Assembly: GCF_900090225.1 (NCBI RefSeq)
Contig: NZ_FMHY01000002.1
Location: 434,001 to 498,000 of the forward strand
Length of the DNA stretch: 64,000 bases
Direction of reading: 5' to 3'
Origin: Micromonospora eburnea
Lineage (GTDB): Bacteria > Actinomycetota > Actinomycetes > Mycobacteriales > Micromonosporaceae
The position numbers were made by a program, and so were the translations under genes. Positions 26,392-36,475 of this stretch are shown here, one piece after another. The notes beneath the pieces were generated by a model that was not told where the DNA came from, made no database searches, and saw only the letters and a list, made by a program, of their open reading frames with translations. Numbering within the stretch: the stretch's first letter is position 1; every line of letters begins with the position of its first letter.

Positions 26392-28046
26392 TGGGTACGA
26401 CGGCCGCCGGCACCCTTTTCGTGCTGTCGCTGGTCGTGGCGCTGGTCGCCGCGTACCGGCCGTTGGGTGACCACCTCCACCGGGTGGTCACCGGGACCCG
26501 GCACACCCGGGTCGAGCGGGCGATCTACCGCCTGGTCGGGGTGAACGCCGCCGCCGGGCAGCCCTGGGGGGTGTACGCCCGCGCCGTGCTCGCCTTCTCC
26601 GCGGTCTCGGTCCTGTTCCTGTACGCCCTCCAGCGTGTGCAGGACCACCTGCCACTGAGCCTCGGCTTCGACGCGGTGGCCCCGCACGGTGCCTGGAACA
26701 CCGCGGTCTCGTTCGTGACCAACACGAACTGGCAGTGGTACCCGGGTGAGTCGACCATGGGCCATCTGGTGCAGATGGCCGGGCTGGCGGTGCAGAACTT
26801 CGTCTCGGCGGCGGTCGGCATCGCGGTGGCGGTGGCCCTGGTACGCGGGTTCGCCCGCAGCCGCAGCGGCGAGCTGGGCAACTTCTGGGTCGACCTGACC
26901 CGGATCACCCTGCGCGTGCTGCTGCCGATCGCCGTGCTCGGCGCGCTCGTGCTGATGCTCGGCGGCGTGGTGCAGAACCTCTCCGACGGCACCGCCGTCA
27001 CCACCCTGACCGGCGGTACGCAAACGATCACCGGCGGCCCGGTGGCCAGCCAGGAGGTCATCAAGGAACTGGGCACCAACGGCGGCGGCTTCTACAACGC
27101 CAACAGCGCCCACCCGTTCGAGAACCCGACGGCCTGGACCAACTGGCTGGAGATCTTCCTGATTTTGGTCATCCCGTTCAGCCTGCCCCGGGTCTTCGGC
27201 CGGATGGTCGGCCAGCACCGCCAGGGGTACGCGATCGCCGCGGTGATGGCGATCCTCGCGCTGGCCGGCGTCACCCTCACCAACGTCTTCGAGCTGTCCG
27301 CCCACGGCACGGTCCCGCAAGCGGTCGGGGCGGCGCTGGAGGGCAAGGAGGTCCGGTTCGGCGGGTCGAACTCGGCCACCTTCGCCGCCGCCACCACGCT
27401 CACCTCGACCGGGGCGGTGAACTCGTCCCACGACTCGTACACGGCTCTCGGCGGGATGACGCCGATCGTCAACATGATGCTCGGCGAGGTGGCCCCGGGC
27501 GGGGTCGGCTCCGGTCTCTACGGCCTGCTGATCCTCGCGGTGGTCACCGTCTTCGTCGCCGGCCTGATGGTGGGCCGCACCCCGGAGTACGTGGGCAAGA
27601 AGATCGGCGCCCGCGAGATCAAGCTCGCGTCGCTGTACTTCCTGACCACCCCGACCCTGGTGCTGGTCGGTACGGCGACCGCCTTCGCCACCGGCCACCA
27701 CGCGACGGCGTTGAACGTCGGCCCGCACGGCCTGTCCGAGGTGCTGTACGCCTTCACCTCGGCGAGCAACAACAACGGCTCCGCGTTCGCCGGCATCACG
27801 GTGAACACGCCGTGGTGGAACACCGCGCTCGGGCTGTGCATGCTGCTCGGCCGGTTCCTGCCGATCGTGTTCGTGCTCGCCCTGGCCGGTTCGCTGGCCC
27901 GGCAGCAGCCCACGCCCGCCTCCGAGGGCACCCTGCCGACCCACCGGCCGCTCTTCGTCGGGATGGTCGTCGGCGTCACGGTGATCCTCGTGGCGCTGAC
28001 CTTCCTGCCCGCGCTCGCGCTCGGCCCCCTGGCCGAGGGGCTGTGA
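26391..28046 (+). CDS. kdpA: KdpA, potassium-translocating subunit
   Basis: A 551-residue channel-like subunit, of normal length. Selectivity-loop motifs of the superfamily are visible: [37 protein letters not shown] and [14 protein letters not shown]. About ten membrane helices are evident. It starts at ATG 26391 overlapping the kdpF stop codon, and kdpB begins 20 bp after it. It admits K+ that is then moved by coupling to KdpB ATP hydrolysis. Confidence 0.96.
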   Translation: MGTTAAGTLFVLSLVVALVAAYRPLGDHLHRVVTGTRHTRVERAIYRLVGVNAAAGQPWGVYARAVLAFSAVSVLFLYALQRVQDHLPLSLGFDAVAPHGAWNTAVSFVTNTNWQWYPGESTMGHLVQMAGLAVQNFVSAAVGIAVAVALVRGFARSRSGELGNFWVDLTRITLRVLLPIAVLGALVLMLGGVVQNLSDGTAVTTLTGGTQTITGGPVASQEVIKELGTNGGGFYNANSAHPFENPTAWTNWLEIFLILVIPFSLPRVFGRMVGQHRQGYAIAAVMAILALAGVTLTNVFELSAHGTVPQAVGAALEGKEVRFGGSNSATFAAATTLTSTGAVNSSHDSYTALGGMTPIVNMMLGEVAPGGVGSGLYGLLILAVVTVFVAGLMVGRTPEYVGKKIGAREIKLASLYFLTTPTLVLVGTATAFATGHHATALNVGPHGLSEVLYAFTSASNNNGSAFAGITVNTPWWNTALGLCMLLGRFLPIVFVLALAGSLARQQPTPASEGTLPTHRPLFVGMVVGVTVILVALTFLPALALGPLAEGL

Positions 28047-28066
28047 TCCCCATGAGGAACGAGGAC

Positions 28067-30262
28067 ATGTCCGTCACGTCTGTGACACCAGGCACCGGCG
28101 AGCAGCCGGTCGCCGGCACTCCCGCCACCCGGGGCGACCGGGTCGGCGGGGGACTGCTCGACCCGAGGCAGCTCGTCCGGTCCCTGCCGGAGGCGGTGCG
28201 CAAGCTCGATCCCCGTACGCTCTGGCGTAACCCGGTGATGCTGGTCGTGGAGGTCGGCGCGCTCTTCACCACCGTGCTCGCGGTCACCGGTCCGTCGGTG
28301 TTCGCCTGGGCTGTCACGGTCTGGCTGTGGCTCACCGTGCTCTTCGCCAACCTGGCCGAGGCGGTCGCCGAGGGGCGGGGCAAGGCCCAGGCCGCCACGC
28401 TGCGACAGGCGAAGAAGGACACCGTCGCCACCCGACTGATCGGCTGGACCCCGGGCGCCGCGGCGAACCGCTACCGCGACGAGGCGGTGCCCGCCCCGGA
28501 GCTGAGGCAGGGCGACATCGTCCTGGTCGAGGCGGGCGGGATCATTCCCGGTGACGGGGACGTGGTCGAGGGCATCGCCAGCGTCGACGAGTCCGCCATC
28601 ACCGGCGAGTCCGCCCCGGTGATCCGGGAGTCCGGCGGGGACCGCAGCGCGGTCACCGGCGGCACCCGGGTGCTCTCCGACCGGATCGTCGTGAAGATCA
28701 CCCAGCGGCCGGGGGAGAGCTTCATCGACCGGATGATCGCCCTGGTCGAGGGCGCGAACCGGCAGAAGACCCCGAACGAGATCGCGCTGAACATCCTGCT
28801 GGCCGCGCTCACCGTCGTCTTCCTGCTGGCGGTCGTCACGCTCCAGCCGCTGGCGATCTTCTCGAAGGGTTGGCAGGCGGCAGCCCCCGACACCGGCGCG
28901 ATCAGCGACGCCGGCGTCGCCGGAGTGGTGCTGGCGTCGCTGCTCGTCTGCCTGATCCCGACCACCATCGGGGCGCTGCTCTCGGCGATCGGCATCGCCG
29001 GCATGGACCGCCTGGTGCAGCGCAACGTCCTGGCCATGAGCGGCCGGGCCGTCGAGGCGGCCGGTGACGTGAACACCCTGCTGCTGGACAAGACCGGCAC
29101 GATCACCCTGGGCAACCGGCAGGCCGCCGAGTTCCTCCCGGTCGACGGGGTGGACGCGGCCACGGTCGCCGACGCGGCGCAGCTGTCCAGCCTCGCCGAC
29201 GAGACCCCCGAGGGCCGGTCGGTGGTCGTCCTGGCCAAGAACGAGTTCGGCCTGCGCGAGCGCGAGCCGGGTCTCATGCCGCACGCCTCCTTCGTGCCGT
29301 TCACCGCGCAGACCCGGATGAGCGGCGTCGACCTAGCGCCCGACACCGCCACGTCCGCGCCGGGCCGGCGGATCCGCAAGGGGGCCGCCGCCGCGGTGAT
29401 GAAGTGGGTACGTGAGCACGGCGGCCACCCCACCGAGGAGGTGGGCCAACTCGTCGACGAGATCAGCGGGATCGGCGGCACGCCGCTGGTGGTGGCCGAG
29501 CACGTCGACGGCGAACCGGCCCGCGCGCTCGGCGTCATCCATCTGAAGGACGTGGTCAAGTCCGGGATGCGTGAGCGCTTCGACGAGATGCGCCGGATGG
29601 GCATCCGGACCGTCATGATCACCGGCGACAACCCGCGTACGGCGAGGGCGATCGCGGACGAGGCCGGGGTGGACGACTTTCTCGCCGAGGCAACCCCGGA
29701 GGACAAGCTCGCCCTGATCAAGAAGGAGCAGGAGGGCGGCCGGCTGGTCGCGATGACCGGCGACGGCACCAACGACGCTCCGGCGCTCGCCCAGGCCGAC
29801 GTCGGCGTGGCGATGAACACCGGCACGTCGGCGGCCAAGGAGGCCGGCAACATGGTCGACCTCGACTCCGATCCGACCAAGCTGATCGAGATCGTGGAGA
29901 TCGGCAAGCAGTTGCTGATCACCCGGGGCGCGCTGACCACGTTCAGCATCGCGAACGACATCGCGAAGTACTTCGCGATCATCCCAGCCATGTTCGCCGG
30001 GATCTACCCGAGTCTGGACGCGCTGAACGTCATGCGGCTGGCCAGCCCGGAGTCGGCGATTCTGTCGGCCGTCATCTTCAACGCGATCGTCATCGTCGCG
30101 CTGATCCCGTTGGCCCTGCGTGGCGTGCGCTACCGGCCGGCCAGCGCGTCGAAGCTGCTCAGCCGCAACCTGCTGGCCTACGGCCTGGGCGGCATCGTGG
30201 TGCCGTTCCTCGGCATCAAGCTCATCGACCTGCTCGTCCAGTTCGTTTCGGGGATCTCGTGA
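28067..30262 (+). CDS. kdpB: KdpB, P-type ATPase subunit of the Kdp pump
   Basis: A 731-residue P1A ATPase. The phosphorylated Asp is ~341 in LLLDKTGTI. Other marks are [10 protein letters not shown] (actuator), TPEGRSVV and [12 protein letters not shown] (nucleotide domain), MITGDNP, and [17 protein letters not shown]. The C-terminal helices read [35 protein letters not shown] in consecutive parts. ATG 28067 with AGGAACGAGG upstream is chosen; ATG 28052 is possible. Its stop codon TGA overlaps the kdpC start. Confidence 0.96.
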   Translation: MSVTSVTPGTGEQPVAGTPATRGDRVGGGLLDPRQLVRSLPEAVRKLDPRTLWRNPVMLVVEVGALFTTVLAVTGPSVFAWAVTVWLWLTVLFANLAEAVAEGRGKAQAATLRQAKKDTVATRLIGWTPGAAANRYRDEAVPAPELRQGDIVLVEAGGIIPGDGDVVEGIASVDESAITGESAPVIRESGGDRSAVTGGTRVLSDRIVVKITQRPGESFIDRMIALVEGANRQKTPNEIALNILLAALTVVFLLAVVTLQPLAIFSKGWQAAAPDTGAISDAGVAGVVLASLLVCLIPTTIGALLSAIGIAGMDRLVQRNVLAMSGRAVEAAGDVNTLLLDKTGTITLGNRQAAEFLPVDGVDAATVADAAQLSSLADETPEGRSVVVLAKNEFGLREREPGLMPHASFVPFTAQTRMSGVDLAPDTATSAPGRRIRKGAAAAVMKWVREHGGHPTEEVGQLVDEISGIGGTPLVVAEHVDGEPARALGVIHLKDVVKSGMRERFDEMRRMGIRTVMITGDNPRTARAIADEAGVDDFLAEATPEDKLALIKKEQEGGRLVAMTGDGTNDAPALAQADVGVAMNTGTSAAKEAGNMVDLDSDPTKLIEIVEIGKQLLITRGALTTFSIANDIAKYFAIIPAMFAGIYPSLDALNVMRLASPESAILSAVIFNAIVIVALIPLALRGVRYRPASASKLLSRNLLAYGLGGIVVPFLGIKLIDLLVQFVSGIS

Positions 30263-31143
30263 TGCGCCTTCCTTCCTGGCTCACCCAACACCTGGCCGCG
30301 CTGCGTGCGCTGCTCGTGTTCACCGTCCTGCTCGGACTGGCGTACCCCCTCGCCCTGGTCGCCGTGGGCCGGCTCCCGGGCCTCGCCGACCGGGCGGACG
30401 GCTCGCTGGTCGGCGTCGACGGCCGGCTCGTGGGCAGCTCCCTGATCGGCCAGTCGTTCACCGACGCCGATGGCAGGCCCGTACCGCGCTATTTCCAGTC
30501 CCGGCCGTCGGCGGCCGGCGACGGCTACGACCCCACCGCCACCGGGGCCAGCAACCTGGGCCCGGAGAGCGTGGTCGACACCATCGCCACCGACCCGGCG
30601 GAGTCCACGCCGAGCCTGCTCACCCAGGTCTGCGCCCGGAGCAAGGCCATCGGCGAGCTCGACGGCGTCGACGGACGGCGACCGTACTGCACCGCGGACG
30701 GGGTCGGCGCGGTGCTCGCCGTGTTCCACCGCGACGGGCTGACCGGCCCGGTCACCCGGGTGGTCAGTGTCAACCAGGTCGCCCCCGCCACCCCGTTCGT
30801 CGCCACCTGGCACGGCGTGCCGGTGGAACTGGCGAAGCCGGGCGAGGACCAGGTCGCGGCCGGCGGCGTCATCACCCCGGTCCGGGGCGACGCCCCCGCC
30901 ACGCCGGCCGTGCCCGCCGACGCGGTCACCGCCGGCGGCAGCGGCCTCGACCCACACATCAGCCCGGCGTACGCGGAGATCCAGGTAACCCGGGTGGCGC
31001 GCGAACGGGGCGCGGATCCGGCCGTGATCCGGCGCCTGGTGTCCGAGCACACCACCGGTCGGGCGCTCGGCTTCATGGGCGAGCCCACGGTCGACGTGCT
31101 CGCCCTCAACCTCGCGCTCGACCGGCAGTTCCCCGCTCGCTGA
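30262..31143 (+). CDS. kdpC: KdpC, periplasm-facing subunit of the Kdp pump
   Basis: A 293-residue subunit with one N-terminal helix (LRALLVFTVLLGLAYPLALV) and an extracytoplasmic domain with the conserved GSSLIGQSF, YFQSRPSAAG, TGASNLGP and SGLDPHISPAYAEIQV. It is longer than the ~190 residues of enteric KdpC because of an insertion of ~80-90 residues between roughly 115 and 200, common in actinomycetes. ATG 30262 overlaps the kdpB stop (TGATG); GTG 30259 is an alternative. Confidence 0.94.
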   Translation: MRLPSWLTQHLAALRALLVFTVLLGLAYPLALVAVGRLPGLADRADGSLVGVDGRLVGSSLIGQSFTDADGRPVPRYFQSRPSAAGDGYDPTATGASNLGPESVVDTIATDPAESTPSLLTQVCARSKAIGELDGVDGRRPYCTADGVGAVLAVFHRDGLTGPVTRVVSVNQVAPATPFVATWHGVPVELAKPGEDQVAAGGVITPVRGDAPATPAVPADAVTAGGSGLDPHISPAYAEIQVTRVARERGADPAVIRRLVSEHTTGRALGFMGEPTVDVLALNLALDRQFPAR

Positions 31144-31151
31144 CCGGGGGT

Positions 31152-31201
31152 GTTAAGAAGGGGCCCCTTCACCTCGCCAGGCGTTAACAGGGGGCCCCTC
31201 C
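31152..31201. repeat. Two copies of a GTTAA-GGGGCCCC intergenic element
   Basis: GTTAAGAAGGGGCCCCTTC (31152-31170) and GTTAACAGGGGGCCCCTCC (31183-31201) lie in tandem between kdpC and kdpD, each built on the palindrome GGGGCCCC. I recall very similar GTTAAGAAGGGGCCC elements between genes in Micromonospora and Salinispora genomes; that would need a genome-wide count. They may attenuate transcription into kdpDE. Confidence 0.65.
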
Positions 31202-31211
31202 TTCGGAGAGG

Positions 31212-33767
31212 ATGGTGTTCGTGCCGAGGGGTGAACTGCGTATCTATCTCGGGGCCGCCCCGGGCGTCGGCAAGACGTACGCGATGCTGGAGGAGGCCCA
31301 GCGGCGGGCCGAGCGCGGCACCGACGTGGTGATCGGCCTGGTGGAGAGCCACGGGCGGCCGCACACGGCGGCGATGATCGGTGACCTGGAGGTGGTGCCG
31401 CGCCGCGCGATCACGTACCGCGGCGGCGGGTTCACCGAGATGGACCTCGACGCGGTCCTGGCCCGCCGCCCCGAGGTCGCCGTGGTCGACGAGCTGGCGC
31501 ACACCAACGTGCCCGGCTCCGGGCACGACAAGCGCTGGCAGGACATCCAGGAACTGCTCGACGCCGGCATCAGCGTGCTGTCGACGGTCAACATCCAGCA
31601 TCTCGAGTCGCTCAATGACGTCGTGGCGCAGATCACCGGCATCACCCAGCGGGAGACCGTCCCCGACCAGGTCGTCCGCGCCGCCGAGCAGGTCGAGCTG
31701 ATCGACATGACCCCGGAGGCGCTACGCCGCCGGATGGCCCACGGCAACATCTACCGCCCCGACCGGATCGACGCCGCGCTGGGCAACTACTTCCGGGTCG
31801 GCAACCTCACCGCCCTGCGCGAGCTGGCGTTGCTCTGGTTGGCCGGCAAGGTCGACGAGCAGCTCGACGCGTACCGGGCGCAGCACGGCATCTCCGCCAC
31901 CTGGGAGGCCCGGGAACGGGTGGTGGTCGCGCTCACCGGCGGGCCGGAGGGCGAGACGCTGATCCGGCGGGCGGCCCGGATCGCCGCCCGCAGCAAGGGC
32001 GCCGACCTGCTCGCCGTGCACGTGGCGCGCAGCGACGGGCTGGCCGGGGCGGACCCGGCCCGGCTCGCCCGGCAGCGGGTGCTGGTGGAGAGCCTCGGCG
32101 GGACGTACCACCAGGTGCTCGGCGGCGACATCCCGGCCGCCCTGCTGGACTTCGCCCGCGGTGTCAACGCCACCCAACTGGTGCTCGGCGCCAGCCGACG
32201 GGGGCGTTTCGCCCAACTGCTGTCACGGGGCGTCGGAGTGACCACCACCGCGCTCTCCGGGCCGATCGACGTACACCTGGTCACCCATGCCGAGGCCGGG
32301 CGCGGCCGGCGGGCGGCCAGGGTGCCGGCCGCGCTCTCCCGGCGGCGCCGGTTGCTCGGGTACGCGCTCGCGGCGCTCGGCATGCCACTGCTGACCGTTC
32401 TGCTGGCGGCGCTGCCCGACCTCACCCTGACCAACGACATCCTGCTCTTCCTCGCCGGTGTCGTCGGGGTGGCGCTGGTCGGCGGGCTGTGGCCGGCCCT
32501 GGTCGCCGCACTCGGCGGCTCGCTGTTGCTGAACTGGTTCTTCACTCCGCCCTACCACGCGCTGACCATCGCCGAGGCGGACAACCTCCTCGCGCTGGGC
32601 GTCTTCGTCGGCGTGGCCATCGCGGTGAGCTGGGTGGTCGACGTGGCGGCCCGGCGTACCCGGGAGGCGGCGCGGGCCTCGGCCGACGCGCAGACCCTGG
32701 CCACCGTGGCCGGCGGCGTGCTGCGCGGCGAACGACCGCTGCCGGCGCTGCTGGACCGGCTGCGGGAGACCTTCGCGCTGCGCGCGGTGAGCGTGTTGGA
32801 ACTGGTCGCCGAGGCCGAGGGGCGACCCGGCCGGGCCCGGGAGGAGGCGGCCTGGCGGGTGGTGGCCGGCGTCGGTGACACGCCACCGGGCAGTCCCAGC
32901 GCCGGGGAGACGGCCGTGCCGGTGGACGACCGGCTCACCGTGGTGCTCTCCGGTCGCCGGCTGGAGGCCGCGGACCGGCGGGTGGTCGAGGCGTTCGCCG
33001 CGCAGGCCGCCGTCGCGCTGCGCCAGGAACGTCTCGCCGAGGAGGCCGCCACCGCCCGGCCACTCGCCGAGGCCGACCGGCTGCGCACCGCGCTGCTCGC
33101 CGCGGTCAGCCACGACCTGCGTACGCCGTTGGCGTCGGCAAAGGCGGCGGTGAGCAGTCTGCGCAGCCACGACGTCGAGTTCGGCGCGGACGACCGCGAG
33201 GAGCTGCTGGCCACCGCCGACGAGTCCCTCGACCGGCTCGACCGGCTGGTGGCGAACCTGCTCGACATGAGCCGGCTCCAGGCCGGCGTCCTCGGCGTCA
33301 CCGCCACGGCGATCGGGCTGGAGGACGTCGTACCCCGGGCGCTGGACGAGCTCGGGCCTGCGGCGGCCGACGTCGCCACCGACATCCCGGCCGACCTGCC
33401 GGCCGCCGTGGCCGACCCCGGCCTGCTGGAACGGGTGCTGGTCAACATCGTGGCCAACGCCCTGCGGCACAGCCCGCCCGGGCGGCCGCCCACGATCACC
33501 GCCAGCGCGCACGCCGGGCAGGTGGAGCTGCGGGTCATCGACACCGGCCCCGGCATCCCGGAGGACCAGTGGGAGCACGTCTTCCTGCCGTTCCAGCGCC
33601 TCGGCGACCGGGACAACCAGACCGGGGTCGGCCTCGGGCTCGCGCTGTCCCGGGGGCTCGCCGAGGCGATGGGTGGCAGCATCACCCCCGAGACCACGCC
33701 GGGCGGCGGGCTGACCATGGTGGTGCGGCTGCCAGCCGCCGAGGCTTCGGAAGGGGCACGCGGATGA
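31212..33767 (+). CDS. kdpD: KdpD, osmosensitive K+ channel sensor histidine kinase
   Basis: An 851-residue membrane sensor. The N-terminal KdpD domain has Walker A GAAPGVGKT (residues 14-22) and the signature DELAHTNVPGSGHDKRWQDI. A universal-stress (Usp) domain follows at ~225-365 (LVLGASRRGRF). Four helices occur near ~380-480, then a GAF-like region. The kinase core has His634 in AVSHDLRTPLASAKA, N-box NALRHSPPG, and G-boxes DTGPGIP and GVGLGLALSRG. The start at ATG 31212 sits very close to GGAGAGG, so GTG 31215 or 31221 may be used instead. Its end overlaps kdpE by ATGA. Confidence 0.94.
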   Translation: MVFVPRGELRIYLGAAPGVGKTYAMLEEAQRRAERGTDVVIGLVESHGRPHTAAMIGDLEVVPRRAITYRGGGFTEMDLDAVLARRPEVAVVDELAHTNVPGSGHDKRWQDIQELLDAGISVLSTVNIQHLESLNDVVAQITGITQRETVPDQVVRAAEQVELIDMTPEALRRRMAHGNIYRPDRIDAALGNYFRVGNLTALRELALLWLAGKVDEQLDAYRAQHGISATWEARERVVVALTGGPEGETLIRRAARIAARSKGADLLAVHVARSDGLAGADPARLARQRVLVESLGGTYHQVLGGDIPAALLDFARGVNATQLVLGASRRGRFAQLLSRGVGVTTTALSGPIDVHLVTHAEAGRGRRAARVPAALSRRRRLLGYALAALGMPLLTVLLAALPDLTLTNDILLFLAGVVGVALVGGLWPALVAALGGSLLLNWFFTPPYHALTIAEADNLLALGVFVGVAIAVSWVVDVAARRTREAARASADAQTLATVAGGVLRGERPLPALLDRLRETFALRAVSVLELVAEAEGRPGRAREEAAWRVVAGVGDTPPGSPSAGETAVPVDDRLTVVLSGRRLEAADRRVVEAFAAQAAVALRQERLAEEAATARPLAEADRLRTALLAAVSHDLRTPLASAKAAVSSLRSHDVEFGADDREELLATADESLDRLDRLVANLLDMSRLQAGVLGVTATAIGLEDVVPRALDELGPAAADVATDIPADLPAAVADPGLLERVLVNIVANALRHSPPGRPPTITASAHAGQVELRVIDTGPGIPEDQWEHVFLPFQRLGDRDNQTGVGLGLALSRGLAEAMGGSITPETTPGGGLTMVVRLPAAEASEGARG

Positions 33768-34444
33768 CCCGGATCCTGGTCGTCGACGACGAGCCGCAGA
33801 TCCTGCGCGCCCTGCGAATCAACCTGCGTGCCCGCGGCTACGACGTGCTCGTCGCCGAGACCGGCGGGGCGGCGCTCAGGGCCGCCGCCGGTCATCCGCC
33901 CGACCTGGTGGTGCTCGACCTGGGGCTGCCCGACCTGGACGGCGTCGACGTGATCCGGGGCCTGCGCGGCTGGACCAGCGTGCCGATCATCGTGCTCTCC
34001 GGCCGGGCCGGCAGCGAGGACAAGGTCTCCGCCCTCGACGCCGGGGCCGACGATTACGTCACCAAGCCGTTCGGCGTGGACGAGCTGCTCGCCCGGATCC
34101 GGGCCGTCACCCGCCGGCTCGGCGGCGTCGCGCCCGGCGCCCCGGCGTTACGGGTCGGCCGGCACACCGTCGACCTCGCCGACCGGACCGTCACTCGGGA
34201 CGACGGCACCGAGGTCAAGCTCACCCCGACCCAGTGGGCCATGCTGGAGAAGCTGCTGCGCAACCCCGGCAAGCTGGTCAGCCAGCGCCAGCTGCTGCAC
34301 GACGTGTGGGGCCCCGAATACCACCACGAGACCAACTACCTGCGGCAGTACATGGCCCAGTTGCGGCGCAAGCTGGAGGACGACCCGGCCCGCCCCCGGC
34401 ACCTGATCACCGAGCCCGGGATGGGTTACCGCTACCGCCCCTGA
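33764..34444 (+). CDS. kdpE: KdpE, OmpR-type response regulator
   Basis: A 226-residue regulator. The receiver domain has acidic pocket VVDDEPQ, phospho-acceptor Asp52 in VLDLGLPDLDG and Lys in YVTKPF. The C-terminal winged helix includes LTPTQWAMLEKLLRNPGKLVSQRQL and NYLRQYMAQLRRKLE. ATG 33764 overlaps the kdpD stop codon. Phosphorylated KdpE activates kdpFABC when K+ is scarce; the direct repeat at 26081 is a candidate site. Confidence 0.95.
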   Translation: MTRILVVDDEPQILRALRINLRARGYDVLVAETGGAALRAAAGHPPDLVVLDLGLPDLDGVDVIRGLRGWTSVPIIVLSGRAGSEDKVSALDAGADDYVTKPFGVDELLARIRAVTRRLGGVAPGAPALRVGRHTVDLADRTVTRDDGTEVKLTPTQWAMLEKLLRNPGKLVSQRQLLHDVWGPEYHHETNYLRQYMAQLRRKLEDDPARPRHLITEPGMGYRYRP

Positions 34445-34489
34445 GTCCCCGGGCGACGCCCGCTGGTCATGCCGTCGGCCGGGCGCCGG

Positions 34490-35248
34490 TCAGGCCGCCC
34501 AGCGGTCTGCGGCACGGGCCGAACCAGGGTACGGCGGCGGCAACAGCCGTAGCCCCGGGGGCTCGGGCTGCTCCTCGGCGGGCAGGTGCCAACGCGGTCC
34601 CTCCGGGCGCTCGCGGTGCGCCGGGCCGCCGGGCCGGAGCCGGGGGCGGGACAGCGCGACCACGACCGCGTATCCGGCGAGCAGGAAGCCGTGGCTGACC
34701 AGCCGGGTGGTCTCCACCCGCTCGGTGGCCAGATCGTTGACCGAGAGCAGCACCAACGTGCCGACGAACGCCGACAGCATCGGCACCAGCCCGGTCGGCG
34801 GGGTGCGCCGCGCCGCGACGAACAGGAATCCGGCGCCGACGGCGACGTTCCAGGCCGCCGACTCGTGCCACAGGTGCCCGGACGCCAACGCGCCGGCCGC
34901 CGCGTGGTCGTGGACGCCGGTCACCCCCTGGCCGATCTGGGTCAGGCCGAGGACGACCTGTAGCGCGCCGATCAGGCCGAGCACCGCCCGCAGGGTGAGC
35001 ACGATCCGGGTCCGGCGCGGAGCCGGAGCCGGCTCCGGCAGCGCGGCGAGGATGACATCGGTGAGGTCGTCGTCGCCGGCCACGGTGACCGACAGCCGCG
35101 CCCGGCGGGTCACCGCGGCGGCCCGGTCGTACCAGGCCCGGCAGCCGCCGCACCCGCTCAGGTGGGCCTCCGCGGTCACCCGCTCGGCGGCGGTCTCCTC
35201 CCCGTCCAACAGCGCCGACAGCACCTCACGCCACTGTTCACACCCCAT
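34490..35248 (-). CDS. Membrane anti-sigma factor with zinc-binding (zf-HC2/ZAS) domain
   Basis: A 252-residue protein. The N-terminal ZAS motif is EAHLSGCGGC (HxxxCxxC) in residues ~28-37, preceded by Cys3. Five or six hydrophobic helices follow (~84-205), then a Pro/Arg-rich tail. It is encoded 88 bp downstream of an ECF sigma gene on the same strand, the standard sigma/anti-sigma arrangement. It should hold the sigma factor at the membrane until a redox or envelope signal releases it; the signal is unknown. Confidence 0.88.
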   Translation of the reverse strand: MGCEQWREVLSALLDGEETAAERVTAEAHLSGCGGCRAWYDRAAAVTRRARLSVTVAGDDDLTDVILAALPEPAPAPRRTRIVLTLRAVLGLIGALQVVLGLTQIGQGVTGVHDHAAAGALASGHLWHESAAWNVAVGAGFLFVAARRTPPTGLVPMLSAFVGTLVLLSVNDLATERVETTRLVSHGFLLAGYAVVVALSRPRLRPGGPAHRERPEGPRWHLPAEEQPEPPGLRLLPPPYPGSARAADRWAA

Positions 35249-35336
35249 GTACCGATAGTCGCTCAGCGAGGGGCTGCGGTTCCCGCCCGGTCGGCCGAGC
35301 CGCCGTTTCGGCGCAGGTCACCGGGGATGCGCCCGG

Positions 35337-35906
35337 TCACCCCGCCGCGTCGCCGCCGCGCCGTGCGCCCCAACCGGGCCGACTCTCGGCGGCCGCGACG
35401 AGGTCCTCGCGGGCCCGGGCCACCCGGGAGCGGATGGTGCCGACCGGGCAACCGCACACCTGGGCCGCCTCGGCGTAGGACATGCCGAGCACCTGGGTGG
35501 CGACGAACGCCTCGCGCCGCTCCGCCGGCAACGCGGCGATCAACTGCTCCAGCACCACCTGCCGGTCGAAGCCGCCACGGTACGCGTCGGGGGCGTCGTA
35601 ATCGTCGGCCATCGGCACCGTCCGCGGACGCGCCGTCGCGGCACGTACGTGGTCCACCGCGACCCGGCGGGCGATGGTGAGCAGCCAGGTCCGCGCCGAG
35701 GACCGGCCGGCGAACGACGGCAGTGACCGCATCGCGCGCAGGAAGGTCTCCTGGGCCAGGTCCTCGGCCTCGGACGGGGAGGTCAGCGCGGTGAGGAACC
35801 GTCGGACCTGCTGCTGTGTCGCGCGGACGAACCGGGCCGCCGCGTCCCGGTCGCCCCGGCCGGCGGCCAACGCCCACGCGGTGAGCTCCGCGTCGTCGTC
35901 GGCCAT
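35337..35906 (-). CDS. ECF RNA polymerase sigma factor (SigC-like)
   Basis: A 189-residue ECF sigma factor. Region 2 is marked by SEAEDLAQETFLRAMRSLPSF and SARTWLLTIARRVAVDHVRA; region 4 by LPAERREAFVATQVLGMSYAEAAQVCGCPVGTIRSRVARA, read in segments. There is no C-terminal extension. The start ATG 35906 has GGAGGTG just upstream. The partner anti-sigma gene follows. The 160-bp upstream gap should hold its own promoter, possibly autoregulated, but I cannot name the -35 element. Confidence 0.92.
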   Translation of the reverse strand: MADDDAELTAWALAAGRGDRDAAARFVRATQQQVRRFLTALTSPSEAEDLAQETFLRAMRSLPSFAGRSSARTWLLTIARRVAVDHVRAATARPRTVPMADDYDAPDAYRGGFDRQVVLEQLIAALPAERREAFVATQVLGMSYAEAAQVCGCPVGTIRSRVARAREDLVAAAESRPGWGARRGGDAAG

Positions 35907-36067
35907 CCGGCACCTCCGCTCGGGCCACCGGCCGGACGTACACCGGCGGCGGACACGACAGGTTGTAGTAGTGACTGGTTGGTAGCGTACCGCAAGCGAT
36001 GCCCCGCGCTTTTCTTCGTCGTTGCGGTCGACGGGCCGCCCCGGTCCGGTCGGCGAAAGATCCGGCG

Positions 36068-36475
36068 TCAGCCCGTGGTCAGGGCGGCGGTCACCTCCAC
36101 CTCCAGCACCGCGCCGGCCAGGAAGAGCCGACTCACCTCCACCGTGGTGCTCGCCGGCTTGGCGTGCGGAAAGTACCGGTTGCGGACCGCCGCGTAGCCG
36201 GCCAGGTCGCCGAGGTCGGTCATGAACGTCCGGACGTGCATGACGTCGGCGAACGTGGCGCCGTGCGCGGCGAGCAGCCCGTCTATCAGCTCGAAGATCC
36301 GTTCGGACTGCGCCCGGACGTCACCGGGCGCCACCACGGCGCCGTCGTCGTCGACGCCGACCTGGCCGGAGAGGACGAGCAGGGCGCCGCCCGGCAGGTC
36401 GAGGCGGGCGACGTGGGCGAACCGGTCGCCGAACGGCGCGGCGACGGTCGCGGGGTTGTCCAGGGTCACGGTCAT
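36068..36475 (-). CDS. RidA/YjgF family enamine-imine deaminase-like protein
   Basis: A 135-residue protein of the RidA family, which hydrolyses reactive enamine/imine intermediates. Visible family features are LLVLSGQVGVDDDG, VRAQSERIFELIDGLLAAHG, VMHVRTFMTD and RNRYFPHAKPASTTVEVSRL. The catalytic Arg of classical RidA (in the xxSRxx region near the end) is approximated by EVSRL. Its ATG overlaps the stop of the upstream dehydrogenase gene (36472-36475), so the two are co-translated. A role in amino-acid-derived intermediate clean-up is likely. Confidence 0.88.
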   Translation of the reverse strand: MTVTLDNPATVAAPFGDRFAHVARLDLPGGALLVLSGQVGVDDDGAVVAPGDVRAQSERIFELIDGLLAAHGATFADVMHVRTFMTDLGDLAGYAAVRNRYFPHAKPASTTVEVSRLFLAGAVLEVEVTAALTTG

